The notes under the pieces: model-generated
Told to the model about the DNA's origin: nothing
Databases searched by the model: none
The model's input: the letters and a program-made list of their open reading frames with translations, nothing else
Position numbers and translations under genes: made by a program
Shown here: piece after piece, positions 8,890 through 18,782 of the stretch
How the letters are laid out: each line of letters begins with the position of its first letter
How positions within the stretch are numbered: the stretch's first letter is position 1
Assembly: GCF_030931715.1 (NCBI RefSeq)
Contig: NZ_CP133261.1
Coordinates: 1,178,001-1,242,000, forward strand
Direction: 5' to 3'
Source of the DNA: Tissierella sp. MB52-C2
GTDB lineage: Bacteria > Bacillota > Clostridia > Tissierellales > Tissierellaceae
Length of the DNA stretch: 64,000 bases

Positions 8890-9525
8890 ATGACTAAAAA
8901 TAATATTGATATGATCGTGGATACAGTTGTCTCTCGTATATACCAAGTAATGAACCAAACTTTTGAAATTGAAGCAAGTGGACGCCATATCCATCTAAAT
9001 CGGGAGGCAATAGATTCCCTATTTGGAGATGGTTATCAATTACACCCATCGAAATATTTATCACAGCCAGGTGAATTTGCATCAGAGGAACGAGTGAGTA
9101 TTAAAGGACCTAAAGGCACTATTCACAATGTTATAATTCTTGGGCCAGAGCGAAAAAACTGTCAAGTGGAAGTTTCATTAACAGATGCACGCTTACTAGG
9201 TGTAAATGCGCCAGTTCAATTAAGTGGACATATTGAAAACACCCCAGGAATTATTTTGATGAATGGCTCTAAGTCTTTTGTCTTAGATAGAGGTGTCATA
9301 GTTGCAAAGCGCCATCTTCATGTAAAAGATATAGATGCTGAAAGGCTAGGTGTCAAAGATCAAGAGAGGATATCCGTTCAGGTGTTTAGTGAAAGACCAC
9401 TCATATTTGATGACGTTATAGTGAGAGTAAGTCCCAAGTTTGATACTTATATGCATATTGATTACGATGAAGCAAATGCCTGTGGTCATAAGAAAGGCGT
9501 ACGAGGACGTATTGTTAAGAGGTGA
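8890..9525 (+). CDS. eutD: Phosphate acetyltransferase of the PduL family (EutD role)
   Basis: 211 residues with the PduL duplicated beta-barrel layout. Metal-ligand histidines are visible in ASGRHIHLN (near residue 32) and in KRHLHV (near 140), with MHIDYDEANA close to the C-terminus. PduL-type enzymes convert acetyl-CoA and phosphate to acetyl phosphate and CoA, recycling CoA for EutE. In Gram-positive eut operons this family replaces the unrelated Pta-like EutD of enterobacteria. The GAGGTGAGA ribosome site overlaps the upstream stop region. Confidence 0.9.
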   Translation: MTKNNIDMIVDTVVSRIYQVMNQTFEIEASGRHIHLNREAIDSLFGDGYQLHPSKYLSQPGEFASEERVSIKGPKGTIHNVIILGPERKNCQVEVSLTDARLLGVNAPVQLSGHIENTPGIILMNGSKSFVLDRGVIVAKRHLHVKDIDAERLGVKDQERISVQVFSERPLIFDDVIVRVSPKFDTYMHIDYDEANACGHKKGVRGRIVKR

Positions 9526-9530
9526 CATAG

Positions 9531-10148
9531 ATGGATAATATTGAAATACTAGTTCAGAAAATCACAGATATTATTATTCAACGTTTACAGAAGGAACAAC
9601 CTAGAGGGACAGTTACATTTTTAGGGAAAGAATGTTCAAGTATTCGGACTTACTATGAAAAAAGAGGTTATGAAATAGTGTCAGTTAAAGATAAATTTGA
9701 TACAGATATAGTAATCGTTACTGAACTGTCTATTTTAAATATGAATCGCATAGCACTAGGACTTCCTCAAACAGAAGATGAAGTAATTATTTGGGAGCGG
9801 TTATTGAATAAGAAGGATGTTATTTTTTTAGAAGAAGGAATGGAGCTTCAGGCAAGTCAACATGTGGCTCCAAGAGCATTATTACAGGTTCTTGTGAATA
9901 ATAAAAATCAATTGGTAAGGTACGGTGCTTCTATACTTCCATTAAAGAATTTTGAAAAGATAAATGAAACTATAAATAAGGAAGTAAAAGATGTAATTCG
10001 TAAAAGTGATAAGAAGGAACTTCTTACCATAGCAAAAGTGCGAAAATTGAACTTACAGGCAGGAGATATCTTTGAAGCAGATAAGAACATCATTATTACA
10101 GCGCTGGCTAGAGATTATATGCGCGATTTAGGTGTTCAAATAGTATAG
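9531..10148 (+). CDS. Ethanolamine utilization protein of unknown function (eut_hyp family)
   Basis: 205 residues, located between eutD and eutN as in many clostridial and enterococcal clusters. It resembles the family annotated only as 'ethanolamine utilization protein' (TIGR02536, recalled from memory). No catalytic motif is evident. The N-terminus is a helical stretch (ILVQKITDIIIQRLQKEQ) like the encapsulation helices of cargo proteins. The C-terminus (LLTIAKVRKLNLQAGDIFEADKNIIITALARDY) resembles tails seen in other microcompartment proteins. The role is unknown; cargo or assembly is a guess. Confidence 0.7.
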   Translation: MDNIEILVQKITDIIIQRLQKEQPRGTVTFLGKECSSIRTYYEKRGYEIVSVKDKFDTDIVIVTELSILNMNRIALGLPQTEDEVIIWERLLNKKDVIFLEEGMELQASQHVAPRALLQVLVNNKNQLVRYGASILPLKNFEKINETINKEVKDVIRKSDKKELLTIAKVRKLNLQAGDIFEADKNIIITALARDYMRDLGVQIV

Positions 10149-10161
10149 AAAGGAGCATACT

Positions 10162-10434
10162 ATGTTCATTGGAAAAGTTGTTGGTAGCTTATGGGCTACC
10201 CGTAAGGATGAAAAATTAAATGGTTCAAAGTTTCTACTCATTGAAAAACAACTAAACAAACATGAGGCCGATCCTGCTCTAGTTGTTGCAGTTGATCGGG
10301 TAGGTGCTGGAATCGGAGAATCTGTACTGATTACGACTGGTAGCTCTGGTCGTCTGTCTTTTGATGGTAAAAATATCCCTGTTGATATGGTTATTGTCGG
10401 TATTATAGATACAGTGGACTATCCAGAGGAATGA
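10162..10434 (+). CDS. eutN: EutN/CcmL-type pentameric vertex protein
   Basis: 90 residues with the family start FIGKVVGSLWATRKDEKL and the later DRVGAGIGESVLITTGSS block. These small OB-fold proteins form pentamers that cap the vertices of the microcompartment. AAAGGAG ribosome site at 10149-10155. It ends 38 bp before eutH. Confidence 0.95.
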   Translation: MFIGKVVGSLWATRKDEKLNGSKFLLIEKQLNKHEADPALVVAVDRVGAGIGESVLITTGSSGRLSFDGKNIPVDMVIVGIIDTVDYPEE

Positions 10435-10472
10435 TAAGTGCTGCTATTTATAAATAGAATGGAGTGAAATGA

Positions 10473-11558
10473 ATGAGTATAAATGAAATAATAATTTGGA
10501 TTATGGCAATTATAATGGTCATAGGTGCAATCGATCGTTCACTGGGTAATAGAACTGGTTTAGGTCAACAATTTGAGGAAGGAATACTAGCAATGGGTTC
10601 TTTAGCACTTTCAATGGCTGGTATAATCGTTATAGCGCCCAAGTTATCAGATTGGTTAAGTCCCATAGTAGTTCCATTATATAAATTGTTAGGAGCAGAT
10701 CCAGCAATGTTTGCAGGAACTTTATTAGCAAATGATATGGGTGGGTTTTTCTTAGCACAACAAATGACTACTGATCCACTAATTAGGCTTTTCTCAGGTG
10801 GTATTTTAGGAGCCATGATGGGGGCGACAATTGTATTTACAATCCCAGTGGGATTGGGTATTATCAGCAAGGAAGATACAAAATATCTGGCACAAGGAGT
10901 ATTATGTGGAATTGTGACTATTCCAATCGGAGCATTCGTTGCGGGAATTGCCATGGGTATGCCAATAGTTAAAGTCTTTATGAATTTAATACCTATAATA
11001 GCTGTAGCAATTTTAATTTCAATTGGGCTATTTAAAATCCCTGAAGGAATGATTAAAGGGTTCAATATATTTGGGAAAATTATAGTAGCTGTTGCAGCCA
11101 TTGGGCTGGCAATTGGCGGGTTAGACTTGCTATTAGGTATCAAAATATTTGAAAATCAAGATACACTTCAAGTTGGATTCCAAACAGTTGGTGGTATTGC
11201 CATTACTTTAGCTGGTGCTTATGGATTGGTGTTCTTGATCACAAAGCTATTTAAGAAGCCATTGATGAAACTAGGTCACTTGTTAGGAATGAATGATATT
11301 GCAGCAGCAGGTCTAATTGCATCTCTTGCCAACAACATCGCCATGTTCCAAACAGTAAAGGGCATGGATGAACGTGGAAAGGTAATTAATATTGCTTTTG
11401 CAGTTTCAGCATCCTTTGCATTTGGTGACCATTTAGGATTTACGGCCGGTGTTGCGCCAGAATTGATTACTCCAATGATTATTGGTAAGCTAGTGGGTGG
11501 TATTTCTGCCATTCTTGTTGCCATATTTCTATCTAAACGTGTATTTAGGATTGAATAG
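10473..11558 (+). CDS. eutH: EutH ethanolamine transporter
   Basis: 361 residues, highly hydrophobic with about ten predicted membrane helices, typical of EutH. The protein brings ethanolamine across the cytoplasmic membrane. Glycine- and alanine-rich helices and the motif NDMGGFFLAQQM (near residue 88) match the family. ATG 10473 follows GGAGTGAAATGA. Minus-strand frames within this interval are shadows of hydrophobic codon use. Confidence 0.94.
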   Translation: MSINEIIIWIMAIIMVIGAIDRSLGNRTGLGQQFEEGILAMGSLALSMAGIIVIAPKLSDWLSPIVVPLYKLLGADPAMFAGTLLANDMGGFFLAQQMTTDPLIRLFSGGILGAMMGATIVFTIPVGLGIISKEDTKYLAQGVLCGIVTIPIGAFVAGIAMGMPIVKVFMNLIPIIAVAILISIGLFKIPEGMIKGFNIFGKIIVAVAAIGLAIGGLDLLLGIKIFENQDTLQVGFQTVGGIAITLAGAYGLVFLITKLFKKPLMKLGHLLGMNDIAAAGLIASLANNIAMFQTVKGMDERGKVINIAFAVSASFAFGDHLGFTAGVAPELITPMIIGKLVGGISAILVAIFLSKRVFRIE

Positions 11559-11597
11559 AGCTAATAATATAGAGAATTAAGTACGGATGGAGGTAAG

Positions 11598-12056
11598 ATG
11601 TTGAATATAGACAGATCAGAAATTGAAAAGTTAGTTCGTAGTATCATAATGGAAGAATACAGTAATAAGTTAAATGATTCTTCAAAGAGACATGTTGACC
11701 CTAGTGGCGTAATAGCGATTTCGTTGCCATTGTTTTCTGTAAGTGAAGAAGATCGACTTGACACAGGTAACCCTAATCATAAAGTGTATACGAAGGATTT
11801 AGTGTCACTTACTGAAAGTCCTAGACTTGGTTGCGGTCTAATGGTAATGGAAGATACCACCTTCGATTGGACTTTAGGATATGATGAAATAGATTATATC
11901 ATTGAAGGAACTCTGACTATTATCATAGATGGACGGCGAATAACTGCCAATGCAGGAGAATTGATTTTGATTCCAAGAGATTCAAGTATTCAGTTTTCAG
12001 TTGAAGGAAAGGCAAGTTTTATCTATGTGACTTATCCAGCTGATTGGCAATCATAA
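11598..12056 (+). CDS. eutQ: EutQ cupin protein (acetate-kinase-like)
   Basis: 152 residues. The C-terminal ~85 residues form a small beta-barrel cupin (YIIEGTLTIIIDGRRITANAGELILIPR). EutQ has been reported to have acetate kinase activity and to help microcompartment assembly in Salmonella; by homology it would convert acetyl phosphate to acetate with ATP yield. The N-terminal ~50 residues start with a short helix (IEKLVRSIIMEEYSNKL) like those of encapsulated proteins. It is the last eut gene, and an IS element lies only 28 bp beyond its stop. Confidence 0.9.
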   Translation: MLNIDRSEIEKLVRSIIMEEYSNKLNDSSKRHVDPSGVIAISLPLFSVSEEDRLDTGNPNHKVYTKDLVSLTESPRLGCGLMVMEDTTFDWTLGYDEIDYIIEGTLTIIIDGRRITANAGELILIPRDSSIQFSVEGKASFIYVTYPADWQS

Positions 12057-12148
12057 ATTCTAAAAAGGCAAATTGATGGATAAATGATATGCTCCCCTTA
12101 TGGTAGACAGATTAAATAAAAAAATCTGATACCAAAGGGGAGTTTTTT

Positions 12149-12825
12149 ATGTCTAAAAGAAGTAAGTATACTAAAGAACAGAAATATGCCATCTTAAAAG
12201 GAATAGAATTTGGTGAGTTGTCTATAGAAGATTATTGTAAAAAATTTAATATTTCTGAATCAACTTATTCAAATTGGAAGTTTTTATACGAAACATACGG
12301 AATTGAATCTCTGGAAGAAAGTAAAACCTGGAAAAAATATCCCAAAGAATTAAAAGAGAAAGCAGTTTTAGAATACTTAAATGGTTGGGATTCACAAGTA
12401 AATATTTGTAGAAAGTATGCAATATCATCACATTCAACGTTACAGAGATGGATTAAAGGTATAATAGTCATAACGAATTAAATACTACAAAAGGTAGGGT
12501 TGATGCTGTTATGACTAAAGGTAGAAAGACTAGTCTAGAAGAAAGAATAGAGATCGCTAAATACTGTATAAATCAAAATAAAAATTATCAAGAGACCTCG
12601 GAAACTTATGAAGTTTCATATCAACAAGTCTATCAGTGGGTTAGAAAGTTTGAAGAACTAGGAGAGGATGGACTTATTGATTGTAGGGGCAAGGCTAAAG
12701 TAGAATTAAGTTTAGAAGATAAAGAAAAAAATGAATTAAGGAAATTAAAAAAAGAAAATGAAAGATTAAGAATGGAAAATGATTTTCTAAAAAAGTTGCA
12801 GGAGCTAGAAAGGAGGGGGTATTAG
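12149..12825 (+). pseudogene. IS3 orfA, frameshifted
   Basis: Encodes two helix-turn-helix units in tandem in the intact copy. Here a one-base loss in the A tract at ~12455-12457 ends the first frame at 12481. The second half reopens at 12511. The heptamer A AAA AAG at 12789-12795 marks the programmed -1 frameshift site to orfB. The defect lies in a homopolymer, so an assembly error cannot be excluded. Confidence 0.85.
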
Positions 12826-13704
12826 GCTCATATTTATCCAAGCTTAAATATGAAGCCATAGAACTCCTGAATAAAGAGAATAATTATTCCATAACTTCCT
12901 TATGTCAGATAGCAGATATTTCAAGATCATCCTATTATAAATGGCTTAATACAACGGAAACAAAAAATGAGAAAATTAATGACGGTTTGATTAAAGAAAT
13001 TATCTCTTTATATGAAGAAGTAGATGGGATCTATGGTTATAGAAGAATTACCATGAATATCAATCGTAAATTAAATAGTAAATATAATCATAAAAGAATA
13101 TATCGACTTATGAAAATATTGGGATTAAAATCAGTAATTAGAGTCAAAAAGAAAAGATATATAAAAGTGTCCGCTGAAGAAATTGCAAAACAAATTAAAT
13201 AGAGAATTCTCAGCATCTAAATTTAATGAAAAATGGTTATCCGATGTTACAGGATTTAAGTATGGTGTTGGCAAGAAGGCCTATTTAAGTGCCATTTTAG
13301 ACCTTTATGATAATAGCATTGTTGCTTATGAAATCGGACATAGAAACAATAATTCATTAGTATTTAGAACATTTGATAAAGCCATTGAATCCAATCCTGG
13401 TGCAAGACCTTTATTTCATAGTGATAGAGGCTACCAATATACCTCATATGGGTTTAGAAAAAGACTGGAGATAAATGGTATGGAGCAAAGTATGTCAAGA
13501 GCTGGTAAATGCATTGATAACGGTCCTATGGAGAATTTTTGGGGGATATTAAAATCAGAAAGATATTATCTTAAAGGGAAATATGATACCTATGAAGAAT
13601 TGAAAAATGATATTAAAGGCTACATAAAATTTTATAACAACAAAAGGTTACAAGAAAGATTAAACAGCATGAGTCCACTTGAATACAGAGCTCATGCTGC
13701 TTAG
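12795..13704 (+). pseudogene. IS3 orfB (DDE integrase domain), frameshifted
   Basis: Carries the rve-type catalytic core with the acidic residues in WLSDVTGF, FHSDRGYQY and NGPMENFWG, but loss of two A at ~13187-13190 puts the N-terminal third out of frame with the catalytic part (stop at 13200-13202). Probably inactive unless complemented in trans by the second copy. Confidence 0.85.
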
Positions 13705-13823
13705 AATATTTTATTTATTTAAATTGTCTACTTGACAGGGTGCAGTTCAAAATACCATTAATTTGCCTTTTGTTATTAATCACTTTTGAGATAGTCCAAT
13801 TTTAATATTCTAAATCTGTTAAG

Positions 13824-14498
13824 TTATTTATTATTACAGATTGGTTCTTCCCACCAACCAAAAGCAACTCTACCACTAGCAGCTACATTTGGTGTCTCTG
13901 GGTTAGATAAAAATACTAAAAAAGAACCACCAGGTGGGAAAATAAATTTTCCTTGCTCATCATCTACAATAGTAGCTTCGGGCTGTCCACGCCTAACAAA
14001 AGCTTTTATACCACCAACTGGATCTCCAGATACATTTGTTGCATATTGCAATTTAACTTTTGGGCTTACAGGAGGGCAAAATGCTAAGTTTGCTGGAGTA
14101 ACAAGAGGGGACTCCTGAGGTACTCCAGGAGGGATTGCGTTGAACCAAATTTGTGCTCTAAATGGCGATTCAGAAACATCGCTTATAGTCCATACTGTTA
14201 CGTGCAAATTAACCCCAGAATTAGGAGGATTAAATAGTCTAGCCCACGCACTTGTACCTTTTCCAAATGAAAGATTATCTGCATAACCCACAAAATATTT
14301 TCCTTCTAAAGATTTTGCCAAGTTAATAGGTACATCAACTTGATATTGTATAGATGGTGTAAATATTGATGGATTAGGCAAATTACAACGCGTAAAACAC
14401 ATGCAAGATGTGTTAGGACAGCTAGTTATATTAGGATATTGAAGGTTATTGATTTCGTAGACATTTTTAGAATCATTAAGATTAATATTATTGGACAT
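13824..14498 (-). CDS. Hypothetical protein, DUF6143-like
   Basis: 224 residues with no signal peptide and no membrane helix. The central part (FVGYADNLSFG...WARLFNPPNSGVNLHVTVWTISD) and the proline- and glycine-rich C-terminal half suggest an all-beta fold, and the pattern recalls proteins named DUF6143 in sporulating clostridia; this is a memory-based match only. Two cysteine-bearing stretches (TSCPNTSCMCFTRC) near residues 24-37 stand out. An AAAGGAG ribosome site lies on the minus strand before the ATG. It is the only minus-strand gene in the first 24 kb and sits alone next to the IS. Function unknown. Confidence 0.7.
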   Translation of the reverse strand: MSNNINLNDSKNVYEINNLQYPNITSCPNTSCMCFTRCNLPNPSIFTPSIQYQVDVPINLAKSLEGKYFVGYADNLSFGKGTSAWARLFNPPNSGVNLHVTVWTISDVSESPFRAQIWFNAIPPGVPQESPLVTPANLAFCPPVSPKVKLQYATNVSGDPVGGIKAFVRRGQPEATIVDDEQGKFIFPPGGSFLVFLSNPETPNVAASGRVAFGWWEEPICNNK

Positions 14499-14700
14499 AG
14501 ATAATTACTCCTTTGTATTAGATTTAATTCATTATATGTTCAATAATGGTAAATGTGTATTATAGTTATTATTTATATACAATAAATCTAATTAACTCGT
14601 TGTGCTAGTTAAAATCTACAAATATAAAAACTTCAGCAATTATGTTAACCTATCTTTAATGACGACAAAGAAATTAACATAGGAGGATAACATATGCTAG

Positions 14701-15030
14701 AGTTTTCTAATAAATATTTTACCAAAGAAGTTACTGAATTTAGAGACTGAAAAAGGAATTCAGCTACTATTTATGAAAAGAGATAATGCTAAAAACTCTC
14801 ATCCAAAATGGCTTCGTTAACATATTTTCAAACTTAGAAGACGAATTGAAACCACTTTTTCACAATTAGCTGGGCAACTAAATATCAATAAGGTTCTAAC
14901 CAAATCTTTATTGGGTCTTATTACAAGACTTAGAACAAAGATTCTAGCCCATAATCTTTTTTACAGTATCAATCATATGCTGGGGAATGGCATAAATCTA
15001 GGACACATTAAAGAACTCATATTTGGATGA
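14701..15030 (+). pseudogene. Transposase C-terminal remnant (IS982/IS4-like)
   Basis: The frame reads LETEKGIQLLF...KNSHPKWLR, then TAA at 14818-14820, then continues HIFKLRRRIETTFSQLAGQLNINKVL to TGA at 15028. The RRRIETTFSQL block is a typical glutamate-containing C-terminal motif of DDE transposases. A CAA-to-TAA change would explain the internal stop. The N-terminal half is absent. A separate 18-codon frame (14694-14750) with a good AGGAGG site starts just upstream and is probably a truncated gene start. Confidence 0.65.
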
Positions 15031-15220
15031 TATTTCCAGGTTGTTTTTTTAAGAGGTATCTTTTTTCAAAAAACTAATTGGTAAATTTATCTAATCTTAA
15101 ATTTACTAGCACAACAGGTTACTTTGTTTTATAGACATATCACTAAAGTAAATAGGAATATATCTAAAGATTTAAATATATAATGGGTATTGGGTATTTT
15201 TAGATAGATGGAGGTATAGG

Positions 15221-15249
15221 TTGATAGATTGGCAGATGAATTATATAAT
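15221..15249 (+). promoter_or_regulatory. Sigma-A-type promoter of the methyltransferase gene
   Basis: TTGATA at 15221-15226, 17-bp spacer, TATAAT at 15244-15249. It resembles the promoters at 44771, 52462 and 55184 in both the -35 core and the surrounding bases. Confidence 0.7.
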
Positions 15250-15295
15250 ATAAAGTACATATATTAAAAAATGTGTAACATTTGGGGGGATTATA

Positions 15296-16039
15296 TTGAG
15301 TGGCATATCACCGGAGGAGCAAGCTACAAATAAAGACTCTGTTTCACTTAATTCTTATGAAGAAATGGCTGAATATTATTTTAAATATGTAGATGCAAAA
15401 CCATTCAATGCCTACTATGAAAGACCTGCGACTATATCATTGCTTCCACAAGTTAGAGGCAAGAAAGTTTTAGATGCGGGTTGTGCGGCGGGGTGGTATA
15501 CTAAATGGTTATTAGAGAAGGGTGCAAGTGTAATAGCACTAGATTTTAGTCCAAATATGATAGAAATGACTAAAAAAAGAGTTGGAAATAAGGCTAAAGT
15601 TATAAAAGCTGATCTGAATGAACCACTGCATTTCATTGAAGATGAATCTATAGATGTTATTTTATCATCATTGACACTTCACTATATTAAAAACTGGAAT
15701 TTAGTAATGAGTGAATTTAATAGGATATTAAAAAGAGATGGGCAACTTATTATCTCTATCCATCATCCTTTTATGGATTTTACAGTATTTAATAAAGAGA
15801 ATTACTTTTTAACAGAATTATTAGATGATGAATGGAACACTAATAATGGAAAGGTAAAAGTACAATTTTATAGAAGACCTTTAAGTGCCATTATCACTCC
15901 CATTATTGATGCAGGATTTATAATAGAAAGATTATTAGAACCTATGCCGATAAAAGAATTCAAAATCGCACATCCTAATACATATGATAGATTAACTAAG
16001 AACCCTCAGTTTTTATTTATAAGAGCAAAGAAACATTAA
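15296..16039 (+). CDS. Class I SAM-dependent methyltransferase
   Basis: 247 residues with the Rossmann SAM-binding motif I VLDAGCAAGWYTKWL near residue 60 and the acidic motif II end ALDFSPNMI. Motif IV reads VILSSLTLHYIKNW. The family acts on small molecules or quinones, and the substrate cannot be told. The start is TTG 15296 behind GGGGGGATT; there is no in-frame ATG before the domain. It stands alone with its own promoter. Confidence 0.85.
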   Translation: MSGISPEEQATNKDSVSLNSYEEMAEYYFKYVDAKPFNAYYERPATISLLPQVRGKKVLDAGCAAGWYTKWLLEKGASVIALDFSPNMIEMTKKRVGNKAKVIKADLNEPLHFIEDESIDVILSSLTLHYIKNWNLVMSEFNRILKRDGQLIISIHHPFMDFTVFNKENYFLTELLDDEWNTNNGKVKVQFYRRPLSAIITPIIDAGFIIERLLEPMPIKEFKIAHPNTYDRLTKNPQFLFIRAKKH

Positions 16040-16050
16040 ATCAAGATAAA

Positions 16051-16728
16051 TTGATATATAGTTTTATATTTTGTTCGTCTATTACATTGCAAATAATGAT
16101 GTTAATATATACCTATGGATACAAATATATAGAGCTAGCAAGAAATACAAGTGGATGTATATATGCCCTTGATACCCATGAGCCTTTTTTAGGTAAATTA
16201 AATGAAAATGCAAAAGAAGAAAAAGTTGAGAATAAAATTAAAACAATAAAAGGATTAATGTTTACTTTAGAAAAATATTTTGAAAAAAGTGAACTAGATG
16301 TGATTTGGTCTGAAAGTGCAATATTTATTATTGGTTTTGAAGAGGGGCTTAAAAAGTGGAAACCATTTCTTAAGAAAGAAGGGCATATGGTTGTTAGTGA
16401 GATTTCTTGGATTAAAGAAAATATACCTAAGGAGATAAAAGAGTTTTGGGAAGCAGATTATTCAAGTATGAATAACATAGAAGATAATTTGAAAATAGTT
16501 GAACAGTGTGGATATAAACTAATAGATTACTTCATAATTCCAGAATCAAGTTGGTGGAATAATTATTATGATCATTTAGAAAGGAGAATTTCTATTCTTA
16601 GAAAGGTCCATAGTAATAGTGAAGAATGAGTAAGTCGTCTCAATAACACACAGAAAGAAATTGAAATGTATAGAAAATATAGTGAGTACTATGGATATGT
16701 TTTCTATGTGATGCAAGCAGAGAACTAA
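16051..16728 (+). pseudogene. Decayed SAM-dependent methyltransferase
   Basis: From about 16126 the protein reads IELARNTSGCIYALDTHEPFL, the part that normally follows motif I (DIGCGPG), but motif I itself is replaced by unrelated hydrophobic sequence. An in-frame TGA at 16627-16629 separates the body from a further 32 codons (ending EYYGYVFYVMQAEN, TAA 16726) that look like the true C-terminus. Loss of the SAM loop and the nonsense codon both argue that it is dead. Confidence 0.75.
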
Positions 16729-16941
16729 ATTATTAAAATAAGAAAATATACACATGGAATTAAGGACATGAGAATGAAAATTTTCAAGTCCTTAATTAAA
16801 CAAATCGGCCTTAAGTGCTAATTATAAACCGCACAAAATATCACTCATCATCGTTGGATGGTACATTATAATTATATTAATACAGAGAAGGAATATAAGA
16901 AGTAATATAGTATTTAATTGATGATTGGAGTGAGGCTTGTA

Positions 16942-17808
16942 ATGAAAGATACCCTTAAACTTTATCGAGAGCATGATATTATGACAGAAATTAAAACAAT
17001 GAAGCACATGGTTACAGATATACCAAAGGATATCAAAACTATTATTACCTATGTACAAAATATCTTATTACATCAGCATTGGAGTGAATCTTATGGATTG
17101 GAACTCAGCGATGAAAGAAAGAAGGAACCATTCATACGGAACTTTGAAGATAAACTTATTTTCTTAAATAAGCTAGGTTTCACTCACGTATCTGAGCAAA
17201 GGACAAATGAAAATAAGATGATATCAATATGCCGTGACTTTTCAGTAGTTGCTGCAGCTCTTTGCCGTGAAGCCGGTATACCTGCTAGAGCAAGATGTGG
17301 CTTTGCAAGCTACCTTGTAAAAGACAAATATATAGACCACTGGGTAGTTGAATACTGGAATGAAGAAAAGAAAAAGTGGGTAATGGTGGATGCACAACTG
17401 GATGCTCTCCAGCAAAGAGCACTTCAACTGCCTTTTGATCCTTTGGATGTAAGTGAGAACTATTTTGTAACAGGGCCAAGAGCCTGGCTGTTGTGTAGAG
17501 AATGAAGGTTTAATCCTGAGTTGTTCGGCATTTTCAAATGGTGGGGATATGATTATTTAAGATGTAATCTAATCCTTGATGCTAATTCATTACTAAATGT
17601 GCCCATGCAACCCTGGGATATGTGGGAAGGCTATAAGAACCTTCCCATAGAAGAATGGACAGAAAAAGATAATAAGGCTATGGATGACCTATCCATACTT
17701 GATTTAAATGTAGATAATAATTTTGAGGCCTTATACAAATATGTTCAAACTAATGATAAAATAAAAGTACCTGAGGATCTAAGTGAAATTATAAATAGTC
17801 TAGAATAA
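16942..17808 (+). pseudogene. Transglutaminase-like protein interrupted by TGA
   Basis: The start ATG 16942 follows GGAGTGAGG. The first part has the transglutaminase-like core with catalytic-type Cys in ISICRDFSVVAAALCREAGIPAR and His in IDHWVVEYW. TGA at 17503-17505 interrupts the frame, which then continues without shift (RFNPELFGIFKWWGYDYLRCN...) to 17808. The downstream part is plainly the same protein. It sits 14 bp before an AraC-type regulator, which probably once shared its transcript. Confidence 0.8.
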
Positions 17809-17822
17809 GGTGATGATTAAAT

Positions 17823-18683
17823 ATGTCTTATATATATTCTCTAGAAAAAGCAATAAACTATATAGAAAGTCACCTATGTGATGACATTGATTTATCTTCT
17901 ATCGCAAAGGAAGCGGGATACTCTCTTTATCATTTCCATCGTATTTTTAAAAGTGCAGTAGGAGATTCACTCAAAGACTATATCAGGAAAAGAAGAATAA
18001 CGGAAGCGGCAAAGGACTTGGTAAATACCAACATGCCTATTATGGACATAGGTATAAAATATGGTTATGAATCAAGGGAGGCCTTCAGCAGAGCCTTTGA
18101 AAAAGTTTATGGAAGAAATCCCTCTGAAGTACGAAACAGTAAATTGCTCTATTCTATAAGAGAACCAATGAATTTTAATTATATGCTGTTTAAATATAAA
18201 TTAATGAAAGAAGGATTAATTCCTTTATATAAGATGCTTCCGGAAAGATATGTAGTAGGTAAAAGGACAAAAGTGAAGGCTGATGGGAGCAATCTCCAGG
18301 ATATACCGTTACTATGGCATAAGTGGAATAGTGAAAAGGAAGGCGAAAAAATAATAGAGCGGAAGTATGCAGATGAATGTATGGGCATTTGCATATTTTC
18401 CGATGGAGATGATTTTGAGTATATGATAGGTCATGAAGTTAATTTTACGAATTATGTACCTGAAGATATGGAAATATATAGATTGGAATCTTTGCTTTAT
18501 GCAATTTTTAGAACTCTTGGGCCTATAACTGAAAGTGTACAAAAAACCTGGGATTATATATATTCGGTATGGTTAATTGAATCGGAATATGAGCATGCTG
18601 GCATTCATGATATTGAATATTATTATTTTAATCAGGGAGAACTCACTGCAGATCTTTATGTGCCGGTAGTTCTAAAAATATAA
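17823..18683 (+). CDS. AraC-family regulator with GyrI-like effector domain
   Basis: 286 residues. Residues ~8-105 hold the two AraC helix-turn-helix motifs (IDLSSIAKEAGYSLYHFHRIFKSAVG and the second, MDIGIKYGYESREAFSRAFEKVYG). From ~140 the protein matches the GyrI-like/BmrR-type small-molecule-binding domain. Such proteins sense drugs or metabolites. GGTGATGATTAA ribosome site. Target genes are not evident; the upstream transglutaminase-like pseudogene is the only close neighbour. Confidence 0.88.
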   Translation: MSYIYSLEKAINYIESHLCDDIDLSSIAKEAGYSLYHFHRIFKSAVGDSLKDYIRKRRITEAAKDLVNTNMPIMDIGIKYGYESREAFSRAFEKVYGRNPSEVRNSKLLYSIREPMNFNYMLFKYKLMKEGLIPLYKMLPERYVVGKRTKVKADGSNLQDIPLLWHKWNSEKEGEKIIERKYADECMGICIFSDGDDFEYMIGHEVNFTNYVPEDMEIYRLESLLYAIFRTLGPITESVQKTWDYIYSVWLIESEYEHAGIHDIEYYYFNQGELTADLYVPVVLKI

Positions 18684-18782
18684 AATAAATTTTCATATCT
18701 CGTTATAATCTAATCTTTAGGGATTTATGCGACTTATAAATGATGTAAACAACTTAAAAGTATGAATTTGAGGTGAAATGCT

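Larger units (their letters stand above)
12085..13749 (+). mobile_element. IS3-family insertion sequence, degenerate copy 1
   Basis: 1,665 bp. The ends are imperfect inverted repeats: the left end begins TGATATGCTCCCC..., and the right end read inward begins TGAACTGCACCCT...; both continue to GTAGACA. A possible 3-bp target duplication AAA flanks it (12082-12084, 13750-13752). It is almost identical to the copy at 53288-54955 but lacks one A at ~12455 and two A at ~13187, breaking both orfA and orfB. One base substitution (12690 region, C for T) was also seen. Confidence 0.92.

Noticed and set aside
10565-11143. 192-codon minus-strand frame inside eutH
   Set aside because: Shadow of a hydrophobic gene; no ribosome site and no recognisable domain.
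14818-17505. Recoded stop codons
   Set aside because: TGA and TAA are used as normal stops throughout (for example at the ends of eutD and eutN), so nonsense mutation is simpler.
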